Positions 46,943 to 57,589 of a stretch of 64,000 bases of DNA are shown here, piece after piece. Positions within the stretch are counted from its first letter, which is position 1. The number at the start of each line of letters is the position of its first letter. Made by a program: the position numbers and the translations under genes. Under the pieces are notes generated by a model. It was not told the DNA's origin, ran no database searches, and worked only from the letters and a program-made list of their open reading frames with translations. Source of the stretch: Oxytricha trifallax (taxonomy: Eukaryota; Ciliophora; Spirotrichea; Sporadotrichida; Oxytrichidae); the NCBI GenBank assembly GCA_000711775.1, contig ARYC01003412.1:1-64000 (forward strand), read 5' to 3'.

Positions 46943-48260
46943 TCATATCTGGAAAATGAGTGAACAAAGGATGCAGTTGTGTTAGTAAAAGAGTTTGATA
47001 TAATGAACTTAAAGCGTACAATCGTCAATGACAGTAATATAATATAAGGTGAAACAATGAATATAATATAAAAGATTCTGAGATTAATTTTAATTACTAA
47101 TGGCAAAATGTTCATACCAATTAGATAATCCTAACCACAACATTGAATAAAAGCTTTCGAAGCCAATAACAGCAATTTAGATGAATTAATGGAATCTTTT
47201 GATGACTAGGAGGACAACGATTTGAGTGAATATTCTCACACTTAGGTGTTTCATAATGGCTTTAAGGGTAACCTACTCAAATACTTACATTTACACAAAA
47301 TAAGTTTCATAATATAAATAACAGTTTTAAGACAGTTAATTTAATTGAATGTTTATTTGATTTGAGATCAGCTCATATGAGGAGCTTTTTTATCAAATTT
47401 TGAATAATTTAATATCTCTTAATTGCATTAGAAGTAGTCAAGCTATTATCATTTAGAGATTTGGCAAGAAAATAGTATTTACAGGAAGTAATTAATATTT
47501 ATTTACTCTAACTTGCTTTAAACAACTCTATATCTTGTGATTACTGTTCAATTCTACTGAAAATTTTTATACTTTGTGATAATCAAAATGTTGGTTAAGT
47601 AATATCTTTACTTATCTGAAGTGTTATAGTTGAAATTTCTAAAATTTTTATGAATCTCTTAGATCTAGGTATAATATAATTCATATGATTTGTAAGAAAT
47701 CGTAAACAAACCATGAGCAGATCCATCGACTTGATCCTGAATACATTACACCAACAAATTGAAGACTAACTATTTATCTAAAACTGCTAAAGTTTTTATG
47801 GCCATTATCAAGAATAGTACTATCAATCTAGCGTGCTTGCAGGGAGATATCTTCTCTTAACTGAAATGGAGATTTACTCTGTACTTTGTGCTAACTACTG
47901 TCTAAGACATGACTAGTCACAGCAGTCTTTAATGCTTTATTAAATAGTATTAAAATTGACATGTGCAAAGATATAAACAGAAAACAGCTGGTCTTTAAAT
48001 GTTAAGGTAAACTCTTCTCGTTAGATTGAAATCGAAAGAATTAACTGGCCATTATTATCAGGAAAAAAAAGATTACTGTTGTTATACATTTGTAAGGTCA
48101 AGTTGCCACTTTTGTTCTCAATGTACTAATAATTTACTGCATTTAATAGGAATAAGATATAAATTCAATAAATTATAAGAGTAAATATTCAAATACCAAG
48201 ACTAGTAAGAATAATTATACAAGAAATAACAATCACAAAATAACTACAATAGAGAAATGT
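46943..48260 (+). pseudogene. Plus-strand coding block, unknown protein
   Basis: One frame covers 46943-47365 (AVVLVKEFDIMNLKRTIVND, NSNLDELMESFDDQEDNDLS) with in-frame TGA at 46961 and 47144. A second covers about 47300-48260 (LLIALEVVKLLSFRDLARKQ, MSRSIDLILNTLHQQIEDQL) with three TGA. Over 47740-48020 a competing frame (LTIYLKLLKFLWPLSRIVLS) is also protein-like, so the assignment is not certain. The size and acidic patches favour a real gene that has decayed or is split by IESs. No domain is recognised. Confidence 0.4.
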
Positions 48261-48869
48261 ATGATATTCAATAATAAATGTCATCAAATATTTAAGAAAT
48301 TAATTCATATTTACAAGCTTATATAATTTAATAACATAAAATGAGGGTCTAAAAACTATAGAAAAACATTTAATACTTGGTTTAATTTTTTATATCTTTA
48401 TTAATATATCATATAACTAAATAATAAATACTTATATTATCACTTTTGTACTTACAAAAAGTTAGTTTAATTCGAATTTAAATTTATTCTATTTCTAAAT
48501 TATTACCAGTTCTAATTTATATATATATTTATATAGATGAAATTTAATTAATTTTTTCATTGTTTAAAATAATAATGACAAATAAAATACAATAAAAATA
48601 AATGTAATCATTGACATTTTAAGTAAATAAAAATTAAGTGTTTAATGTATTGAATAAATAAATGAAAAAAAAGGTTGATTTAGACGCTTAGTTAATATAT
48701 TCAATGAATAATAAATCAACTACTTTCTTATCAACTTATATTTTACTATAATACAGCTACATTAGTGTAATATATCTCTCTATTGATGAATAATAATAAT
48801 GTTAATAACATCAGAAAGAGCAATTATTCGAAACTATTGAAAATCTGAATTGAGCTTACAAGTGGGTGA

Positions 48870-49382
48870 AGGATATTGAATTTAATAGTATTTAATTACC
48901 AATTATTATGTTGCTGTCTTGATTTGGATTCCTAATTATTATGCATGAATATTTTGAATTTAAAAATTACATTAAGATAAATTAAAACAGAATTAAATTA
49001 CATATTCATTAATTGGAAATGGATGAAAGTACCACTGCCTCCTCGCTTATTCAATTATGTATTTATCGACGATTTCACTATCTTTGTTCATTTATTTTTA
49101 TTTTTTTCAGATTATATCCATTTTATTCAAGATATTTTCACAAATTTTAACTTTTTTATTCTTAAAGATTGTTAAAATTGGAGAAATTTTCTTAAATCAA
49201 CAAGAAACGTACTAATAAGACGAGAATATGCTAGATTTATACTATATCGCACATATAAGATAAAAAATCAATTGGATGATAATTCAATTAAAGAGTTCTT
49301 CGCTAAAACAGATTTATTCAGGAAATCTCAAAAATATATAAGTTCTAAAAAACTAATAAATTTACAGTTAGTAATTCAGTGA
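48870..49382 (+). CDS. Open frame of 170 codons, tentative
   Basis: From after TGA 48867 to TGA 49380-49382 without interruption. Phe/Leu-rich hydrophobic stretches precede a basic region (WRNFLKSTRNVLIRREYARF). Open frames of this size occur by chance in this code and composition, so the support is weak. Confidence 0.22.
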
Positions 49383-49708
49383 ATCATAATCTCTTTATTC
49401 TTCTTTATATGTAGTAATTTTCTTCTATTTATCTAAACTAGCCTTATTTATATCAATTTAATTGCAGTTATAATTTATTTTAACTTTAAATTTTCCAAAT
49501 ATTATGTATTTTATCAATATTTAAAATGTACTGATTTAAATTTGTAGTTTATGCTTACCCTTAGACATAAACATCTCAATACTTTCATTCGTAATAAGTT
49601 CAATTGTATTTATTAAGTTCAAATTATTAATAATTTAAGGATTTAAATAAATACATTTTAGTCACTATCAATTTTCCAATCTTGTTTAAGCAGTGAATTA
49701 TAAATTGA

Positions 49709-50131
49709 ATTAAAGGAAGTGATTTGAGATCAGTTTAATTTGGAGCAGAATTCAGTAACTTAAGACAGACAAATGGCTTGTTTGTACATACAGTATAACT
49801 TATTGTTTTTCTTACCTAGTTTCTTACCCTTTTATAAGGATTTTTATTGGAAATTTCATCATATATTGTATTTGCATGGTTTGTTATTTTTAAATTACCT
49901 AAACTATTTGTTTAGGTATTTGCTAATTGCCTTAATCTCAGTATAAATCCCAATTAATTAAAGTAAAGTGTCTAAATTATTTCAGCTTAAATAATAAATC
50001 TTTAAAATTCCAGAGCTACTAAATTTATATTTCAATTATTATAATTATGTCTAAACTAAGAAGTTTTTTTTTCTCACTCTAGTATTCTTAAATTAACCAT
50101 ATCTTTCTAATCTGTGTAGGACAGATTATGA
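49709..50131 (+). CDS. Possible membrane-protein segment
   Basis: Open from 49709 to TGA 50129-50131. GSDLRSVQFGAEFSNLRQTN is followed by hydrophobic stretches (VFLTQFLTLLQGFLLEISSY, IVFAWFVIFKLPKLFVQVFA) that could be membrane segments. No ATG is near the start and no family is recognised. Confidence 0.3.
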
Positions 50132-50599
50132 AACTGAAGTAATTTAAGGTGGTTTATTTTCTTTGTTACTGTATATGTGAAACTTATTATTATTGTTTAT
50201 AATTAAATGTTAACATTATTAAAAGATTATCGCAGAGTTTAAATGAAATTACTTCATTATATAATACTGATTTTTGTAATGATAAATGAATTTATGGAAT
50301 GAGATAAAACCAACATATCGAATTCCTTAAAAAACTTAAGTATTGTTAGTAATTTAAAGAGGATAATATCATAGCTAAGTATTTAAAATGCTGGAATTGC
50401 TTACTAGTTGTTGTAGAAGTATTTATTTTTTAAAAATATCAACAGTACTTAACTTCTAATTCTAATTAATATTTGGTGCAACGAAAAAAAATATTTTTCG
50501 AATATAAATTGTTATAAAGTAAATGCATAATACCTATTTTCAATCATACAATAAAGTAATTTATAATAAATTATATAATATCTCAAGCATTCAATATTT

Positions 50600-51300
50600 A
50601 TACAATTTTTCCTTTTCTCTAATTTTAACTTATAGAATTATCATCATTTATTTATAATTTTAAGATATACTTTTTATCTCAAAAATTGAAAGTCTTATCT
50701 ATTTTAAGTAGCTTGAAAGATCAGGGTCTTAGACTTATAAATATTTACTTTACTTCATTAGTTTGCATAGTTTACAATCATATTTATTATCTGATAATAT
50801 TGTTGCCCGAATTACCTCCTGAATGCATTACCAAGTCTCCTATTGTATGTGGTGACTCAAGATTTGTTTAACTTAAGGAATCTGAGCTCGAAAGAGCAGA
50901 TGTTAGTGGTTAGATAATATCTTATAGATATGAACTGATCTGCTATCTAAATGAGTTTGCAAGATCAGAAGCAATCTAGCACTCAAGCACTATTCATCAT
51001 TGACTTTAAGTGCAAATACTTCATACTTGCCAATTCATTTATGCCATAAGCCTGCTTCCTACTCCTTTTATCAGCACATTCAATGCAATCAATCCGTTCT
51101 CGGTATCTATCCTTTGGTTTATTAAGAACATTTACAAAATCTAAACGATATTTGCAGTAGTTTTGGTAACAATTTTTGATTTAATTATGATATCTTAGAG
51201 TAAGCCTAACATATGATCTTAAAAATCTAAACTGATTTTATGACCAAATGTTCCTGGATTCAATGTTTATTCAATCATCTAAAGAAAAGTCATATAGACT
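50600..51300 (+). CDS. Higher-GC coding island, frame uncertain
   Basis: Between about 50780 and 51200 GC is clearly raised. One plus frame reads LLPELPPECITKSPIVCGDS and ESELERADVSGQIISYRYEL and then, after TGA 51001, FIYAISLLPTPFISTFNAIN. The next frame reads FNLRNLSSKEQMLVVRQYLI and RSRYLSFGLLRTFTKSKRYL. Both are plausible, so a frameshifted or IES-interrupted gene is likely. Function unknown. Confidence 0.4.
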
Positions 51301-51499
51301 AGTTTTAGCTTATTATTAGAGTATGAGTCTGAATTTTCATATAAAAAATATAAAGTTGAAGCACTAGTTCCTTAGAGATATGTTTGTTTCTAATCATATG
51401 TTTTTTAGGCATTGAAATTATAATACATTAAATTAAATTTTTCATAAATTAAAAGTATGACTGTTATACTTAAGCTTAATTCATCTTTGATTTGAACTT

Positions 51500-53119
51500 A
51501 TGTCAATTTAATATTTTTATTTATTTAAGCGATAAGAGCTATTATTTATATATTTATTTAGAATTAATTAAATCCTATTAAACATAAATGTAAAAACAAC
51601 AATATAGAATACATTTTAGAGATTAGAAGTATCTTGTTGAAAGATTCATTTAACTTTATGATTAAGCTTTAAAAGAATATCAAATTGATGAAACAATTTA
51701 ATCATATTTCAGATTAAATGTAACTTATTATGAGTTTATCCCCTTACACTGGTTCCTTTAGTAATCATAACCATTTTCATACTTTAATCAGTCAAAATAG
51801 TGACAAATTTTTGAATGCATAAAATCTTTAAATACATAGGTATTATAAATAAATCATTATCCAAATATTATTATAATTATTTTCAATAATTTTACTTGAT
51901 TTATATTTAATTATATTTAAAATGGGCTCAAGTGATAAAAATTATATTTTTACTACTTGCGCCCATTTTTATTATATTTATTATTAAAAATATTTATTTC
52001 AATTGTTTTATTTCTATACTATTTTTATATATCAAATTACTTTTCTACATAAATGAAATATTATTTATTCACTGTTTTCAATTTTAGTCATATAATTTAT
52101 TTTATTCATAGAAATTATTTAATTTTTTAAGAATTGTTACTTTTATTAGTAAATTATTTGAAAATAATTCATAATTATACTTATGAATAAACTAAACTTA
52201 ATATTAATTAAAATCAAACTTCATTTCTATAATTTACAATAGATAATACTATATAAATATATAATTAAAAATTAAATATATATATAAATTGCTAAAATGC
52301 TAAAAATTAAAAAGTTTTAATAATTTAATTTACAATTATAATTAATTTTATTTGTAACCTAGCATATTAATATCAAATTTAATAAACCATGTTTCAGGTA
52401 TTAATTTGATTTATTTCTTAATATTTAAGCATTTTCATATTCACGAATTTTTTACTATTTTAACTGAATGTTGTTATCCTAGATAATTTATCCCATATTT
52501 TGTTTAAGTTTCAGTAGCAAATTTGAAGCTAATTTCTTCTCATTAAATTTTGCAATAATCTCATTTCAAAAGTGGCTACTTAAAGTAATAAATATTTGAC
52601 ATTTACATCATTTTTTTCATTTAATCCATTCTGATATTAAAATGGCTAAAGCGCAGCCTCATTGAACATTCTGCTACTCTATATTCAGAATATAATCTCA
52701 ATTTATTAATAATTCACTATAAAATGTGTCTAAAGACATGTAATTGAACAAATTAACGCTGATTATATGTTATTTTATTTAACAATTATTGTTAATATGG
52801 TTGAGACTATTAATAGGAGAACCTGATTATAAAAATATTAAATAGAATTATTTCTTCGAGTTATTATATTAAAGTATAATATACTGTTATCATTGAATTA
52901 TATGAAAATACATATATTTAAGCATTTAAAAAAATATCAAAATAATATATAAGATTTAAATTTATATTTCTTTACTCTTAGCATGTTATTAAAAATGAAC
53001 ATCCAACTAAATTATATAAATAGATTTATAAAATTAGTATATTAATTAATATTAAAGAATATATAAGACTTTTAATTTAAATATAGCAGAAATATTTGCT
53101 TAAATTTATGTTAAATAAC
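51500..53119. other. AT-rich DNA, nothing supported
   Basis: Very low GC. No gene, RNA or repeat is supported. A GGGC-containing near-palindrome (AATGGGCTCAAG...CTTGCGCCCATT, about 51920-51970) is the only structured spot. Confidence 0.4.
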
Positions 53120-53659
53120 TCAAGAATTACTCTGTTTTAGTATATATTACCAACTTTAATTACTCTCCTAAATGATCGATAGCAATTTATAGTAAAGATA
53201 AATCAGTTCCCATCTAGCCATATTTTAATTTTGTTGTTTTTTCTTCTATTGACTACATTCCTTGGACTTATAGCTTTTTTGTTCTATTCTCTTATAAATT
53301 TATTTAGCTTAATTTTAAGTGTTTATTCTCTTTGGTATAACTAATTTGAGGTTATACTAACAATTCCTTTACTTGGGCTTTAATGAACATTTTCCTTCTA
53401 GATTTGACATGTATTTAACTTCATCACTGAAGTCAACCTCTTGTTGCTGTATTGTTATCTTAATTTTAGCAATGTTGTAGTTTTACTGAATAAATTCATC
53501 CTTGGTATCAATCCGTGTTATCATACATCTACTCTGTGATATCATTTCATCGAATATTATCGACTTCATTGCTTTCCTTTGTTCTTCCTGTATTTTAATC
53601 ATTTCTTCTGCCTTAAATGAACAACTAGTTGTCTTCAATTTTAACTTCGGGTATCCCAT
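53120..53659 (-). CDS. Unknown 179-residue charged protein
   Basis: ATG at 53657-53659 to TGA 53120-53122, an uninterrupted ciliate-code frame with strong protein character: CSFKAEEMIKIQEEQRKAMK near the N-terminus (probable coiled coil), RCMITRIDTKDEFIQ, QQEVDFSDEVKYMSNLEGKC, and a Lys/Gln-rich C-terminus. Both Trp codons are TGG. The frame is also open upstream of the ATG, so the start may be further right. It lies just 99 bp left of the Rep-like element, which may have landed in its promoter region. No family is recognised. Confidence 0.5.
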
Positions 53660-53758
53660 TTCGATGTTCAGTGTCAAATTGATGTATGAAATTTCAAAGA
53701 ATAGCAGTCTTTATTAAAATAAACTCAATAAAAAATATCATTCTTGTAACTATTATTA

Positions 53759-54065
53759 TTGTTAAAATAGATAATATTAGGAAATTTAAGAAACATAAAT
53801 AAATTTGATATTCATTAGTAATCTTAACTGCCACTTAATATTAATGGCTTTAATCATACTTTGATTTAACACACTTTTAATTGTAATTTAATATAATAAA
53901 AATAATTATGACCAAATTAAAGAATTGTACCATTGTACTAAAATCTTTTTTTAGTTTTTTAGATATTAGGGCGTAATTATAAAACAGTTTAAATTGTACC
54001 ATTGTACTAAACTAAGAAAATAGTTTTTTAATTACAGATTGTACCAGAATGGATGAACATAAATT
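53759..54065 (+). repeat. Left TIR of the Rep-like element
   Basis: 307 bp, matching 55583-55889 inverted with almost no differences. It contains two direct copies of AATTGTACCATTGTACTAAA (53923-53942 and 53992-54011) and a partial third TTGTACCA at 54039-54046. Confidence 0.92.
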
Positions 54066-54133
54066 ATATTAATTAAATTAATAATAATCAAACTAAAACA
54101 AAATGAATGTTGAAATGGGTGGCATAGTATTCC

Positions 54134-54141
54134 TATATAAG
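54134..54141 (+). promoter_or_regulatory. TATA box of the Rep-like gene
   Basis: CTATATAAG lies about 43-50 bp upstream of the first ATG (54183) and directly inside the left TIR. This is the expected place for a compact promoter. Confidence 0.5.
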
Positions 54142-54182
54142 TGAGCTAGGGAATAAGCAATCAAGTATCACGTTCAGTAGAA

Positions 54183-55493
54183 ATGTAAAATCAGAAGATA
54201 GATTAAACACCAAATGAGCGACATATTTCTGTGCTCGAGATTCAGACAGAAGATGAAAAGTAAATTTTCACGAGAGTGGTCGAAGCAATCTCCAATAATA
54301 CAAACAGATTTAGCCACGCTCTCATTTTCCAATGCACCGCTGATAAGCCACCAAGATAGTACCTCTCTATACACATCAAACCTGATGGATTCGGTTTATG
54401 CAAAAACTACTTCACCAAGCCTGACTATCTGGGCTATAAGGCCTTGAAAGACCTAAAGCTATCCTACTCGGTAGTCAGCAAAGTAAAAATCAGGAAGATT
54501 TATGATCAGCATGAAAAACTTGTTCTTTCATGTGGGGACATCGAATTTTTCTAAGCTTTTCTTGCCTTCTCAAAAGTCTAAACTAGAAATCAGGGGAATA
54601 AGAACAGATTTGCCAGAACCTCCACATAATCTCCATAAATTGCTGGTACATTCAAGCAGCTAATTAGAACCTAGCAGATAAATAACGTCGACGACATGTA
54701 CGAGATGTATCAAGACAATGATGATATTTGTGAATAAATCTTGCAGAATCACAAGACCTTGCTCACATACTAAGGATTAGAGACAAAAATTTTATCAAAA
54801 CCCTCTCCAAAGAAAACGAAGTTGTCATCACTAATTAGCTTCCTTCAACGATCTGACACCGAATCCTCACATTTAAATGCACTAGAGGCCAAGTCATTAG
54901 AGGATATGATGTACTATGATGCCGTCGACAAGCTCTACAAAGTAATCTTTAGAAAATGCCCAGAAAAGGTGAATTTTGTCTGGCTATTTGGATATCCTAA
55001 CACGGATAAGACAACGATCGCTAAGTTCCTTCGAAAAATCTTTATCACGGAGGATTTTATAATTCTCAATCGCACATTTTGCATTGACTCAAGCAAATCA
55101 AAAACAGAGCCCTAGCTGGGACGAAATCAAGAGAGGCATTTTTTATGACGGCGAAAAGATAGACGACTTGAAGAGATTTTCGAAGGCGAGGGGTATCCAG
55201 TGAACCTCAAATACAAAGACCACGTGATAAGATTCTAGAACTGCCAGGTGATAGCAATATCAAACCAATTGCCATTCGAGAGTATGAGTGAATTGGACAG
55301 AAAGTCCTTTGAGACAAGGATGCTAAAGGCAGAATTCACGAGTCAGATGCAGAGGTAAGATGAAAAGTTTCCATTCAACGAGATCGAACAGGCAGTGTAC
55401 ATGAGAAAACGACTGATGGAAGATGGGGACTTAGAGTTAATGATCGAGGAACCGACAATCATAGATGGTGCACAAGAGGAGCAAGCAGTGTGA
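54183..55493 (+). pseudogene. Rep-like superfamily-3 helicase gene, two frame breaks
   Basis: ATG 54183 to TGA 55491-55493, about 436 codons in the ciliate code. Residues 1-300 are in one frame. Helicase blocks follow: Walker A-like LFGYPNTDKTTIAKFLRKIF (Gly-Asn-Thr-Asp-Lys-Thr, with Asp where Gly is usual), a Walker B-like W-D...EKIDDL region, then EGYPVNLKYKDHVIRF and motif C VIAISNQLPFESM, as in Rep proteins of circular single-stranded DNA replicons. The Walker B block is in a second frame and motif C in a third, so there are indels near 55085 and 55160. The N-terminal part lacks a clear HUH motif. SIHIK and YLGYK are possible worn remnants of the HUH and Y-x-x-K motifs, but this is guesswork. 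All Trp codons are TGG. Confidence 0.7.
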
Positions 55494-55582
55494 ACACTGA
55501 TTAAGTGAGTGATGTAGAGTTCTCTGTAAATTGAAAAGCCATTAGTAGCCCATATATAATTTTTTTCAATAATTTTAAATTA

Positions 55583-55889
55583 AATTTATGTTCATCCATT
55601 CTGGTACAATCTGTAATTAAAAAACTATTTTCTTAGTTTAGTACAATGGTACAATTTAAACTGTTTTATAATTACGCCCTAATATCTAAAAAACTAAAAA
55701 AAGATTTTAGTACAATGGTACAATTCTTTAATTTGGTCATAATTATTTTTATTATATTAAATTACAATTAAAAGTGTGTTAAATCAAAGTATGATTAAAG
55801 CCATTAATATTAAGTGGCAGTTAAGATTACTAATGAATATCAAATTTATTTATGTTTCTTAAATTTCCTAATATTATCTATTTTAACAA
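55583..55889 (-). repeat. Right TIR of the Rep-like element
   Basis: Inverted copy of 53759-54065, carrying the same two GTACCATTGTAC repeats and the TTGTACCA half-copy in mirrored positions. Near identity of the two arms indicates a recent insertion or repair-coupled homogenisation. Confidence 0.92.
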
Positions 55890-55899
55890 TATTAATATT

Positions 55900-56376
55900 T
55901 ATAAAATATAACATATTACATTGACTTATGTGGAGTAAATCAAGTGAGCATCTAATGAAAGAATTCAAATATATATAAATAATATAAAGCTCAGCTCTCA
56001 GCTACTGTTTACCTTAGACCATAGCATAGTATATCAAAATAAATTTAAATTTTAAGTTCTTAAATTTACTAAATTATTTTATGCCTTTAGACCTATTGTC
56101 AAAAATGAAATAATTAATACATATTATTAGCTGAAAAAGTGTTACAGCCAAAAGATTCTAATATAATGAAATATAATTATTGCTATATAATATAAAATAA
56201 ATTAGAAGGCTACCAAAATTTAAGAAAATAAGTATAAAGGGAATGGTATATAATCTTATAAAAATACATTTTTAAAACTTAAAAATATATATATATTTAC
56301 TAGGATTTGGTCATATAACCATGACCTTATTATGAATGTCTAAAATTACATTTCTGGCTAATTGAAGGGCCAGAAT
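55900..56376. other. AT-rich DNA, nothing supported
   Basis: No gene, RNA or repeat seen to the right of the Rep-like element until the minus-strand gene at 56.38 kb. Confidence 0.4.
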
Positions 56377-56730
56377 TCAGGTTTGCATACTATATTCACG
56401 TTGAATTACTCCTTCAGTATGATGCATGGGACTACCAATCTAATTAAATTCCTTATAATAACCACATTCTTTGTCAAAGGCTGACTAGGAACTTTGTTTT
56501 GATCCATCTTTGAAGGCTGGGAAAGTACTCATCTTATAGTGACCTTCAAAACCTGTATCTTTGAGACCAACTAAAGATGAAAGCTGGTTGTGTTGAGGGC
56601 AGTTTGTCTCAAATTAGGTGGTTTTCACTAGGATTATTTTAGGATTGGACTTGGCATGGAAGTACCCTTGAGAGTGGTCAGATGATGTTTTAATTATGCA
56701 AATCAGATTCCTCGAGTTCTGAATAGCCAT
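56377..56730 (-). CDS. Unknown 117-residue protein, part of a tandem pair
   Basis: ATG at 56728-56730 to TGA 56377-56379 without interruption. Composition is strongly protein-like: MAIQNSRNLICIIKTSSDHS, SLVGLKDTGFEGHYKMSTFP, FKDGSKQSSQSAFDKECGYY, SPMHHTEGVIQREYSMQT. Rich in Gly, His, Ser and Lys. No family is recognised. A related, more decayed copy follows upstream on the same strand (about 56800-57340), and its first 30 residues have a match at 21.66 kb. The next frame of the left part also reads sensibly (GYSELEESDLHNQN), so the original N-terminus may be in another frame. Confidence 0.55.
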
Positions 56731-56799
56731 TAGTGCATTAATTGTGATCGATAATGAGAGCAGCCCAACTTGACTAATTCCAGGACAACTTAATAGAGT

Positions 56800-57340
56800 T
56801 AAGGAAGGTATTCAAAGTCATTTGACCATTATTATATTTGATTTGTAAATCTTTTACAAAATTATCTTTTTTTACCAGTCTCAATATTCTTGTCCTTGCC
56901 TTCTCATATATCGATATCAAGCCCTAGGTGTCCATTGAAGATGATATTCTCCAGAAGCTTTTCTACAAGATGAGTATATTTTAAACATGATTGGAATGAT
57001 CATGGCAACTTTGCTAGTCACCACTTGGAGAGGTAATATGTTTTCATAAGGATTTTGATAACATTAGTGGTCACATGGACATGTCTTCAAAGTGGTCTGT
57101 GGTAACTCTTATTTTGAAAATCAGATTCCTCACCCTTCAAATACCCATAAACGTATCAACTGTCTTCTAAGTTTGGAATTCATAGAATTATTTAATATTT
57201 TATTATGAAATCAATCAAAATAATTTAAAATACAAAACCCTTAAAAAAAACCATTCTTGTACACTTTATCACCTGGAGTCAAATTTCCAAATATCTTTCA
57301 ATGAAAAACCAACGATAAAAACTAGAATCCTTGGATTTTG
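56800..57340 (-). pseudogene. Decayed tandem paralogue of the 56.4-kb gene
   Basis: The minus strand at about 57030-57170 aligns with 56620-56740: IQRVRNLIFKIRVTTDHFED against IQNSRNLICIIKTSSDHSQG, followed by IKILMKT against IILVKTT in a shifted frame. Upstream at 57235-57340 the frame reads GNLTPGDKVYKNGFFQGF after IQGFQFLSLVFH, probably the N-terminal portion of the same gene. Indels and TGA codons break it. The function is unknown. Confidence 0.45.
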
Positions 57341-57589
57341 AGTTAAGCAAAAAAATAAAATTAGACAAAATTTATAAGGATTTATAATATAATATCATCA
57401 TTTATTTAAACTTTAGTCTGATTATGGAAATGTTGTTAATACATATAATGCTCAAATGGATTTTTACAAGAACATATTGATTTATTTATAAAAACCAGGA
57501 GATAATTGCTTATATGCTGATATCATTATGTATACATTTAAGATAACTGTTATTAAATTTCCTATCAGTTATATGCATTTTTAAGATTC

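Larger units (their letters stand above)
53759..55889 (+). mobile_element. Rep-like helicase element with 307-bp terminal inverted repeats
   Basis: This 2131-bp unit begins TTGTTAAAATAG and ends CTATTTTAACAA, with a TA on each side (53757-53758 and 55890-55891), consistent with TA target duplication. Its 307-bp ends are nearly identical inverted copies. Between them is one gene with a TATA box. The gene has a superfamily-3 helicase domain of the kind found in rolling-circle Rep proteins of small circular DNA replicons. No DDE transposase or other gene fits in the remaining space. It could be a new transposon class, or a non-autonomous-type element mobilised in trans that picked up a Rep gene. 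Confidence 0.85.

Noticed and set aside
48870..49382. Length of open frames as proof of genes
   Set aside because: With only TGA as stop and about 75% AT, frames of 100-170 codons are common by chance on both strands. Such frames were listed only when composition also looked protein-like, and with low confidence.
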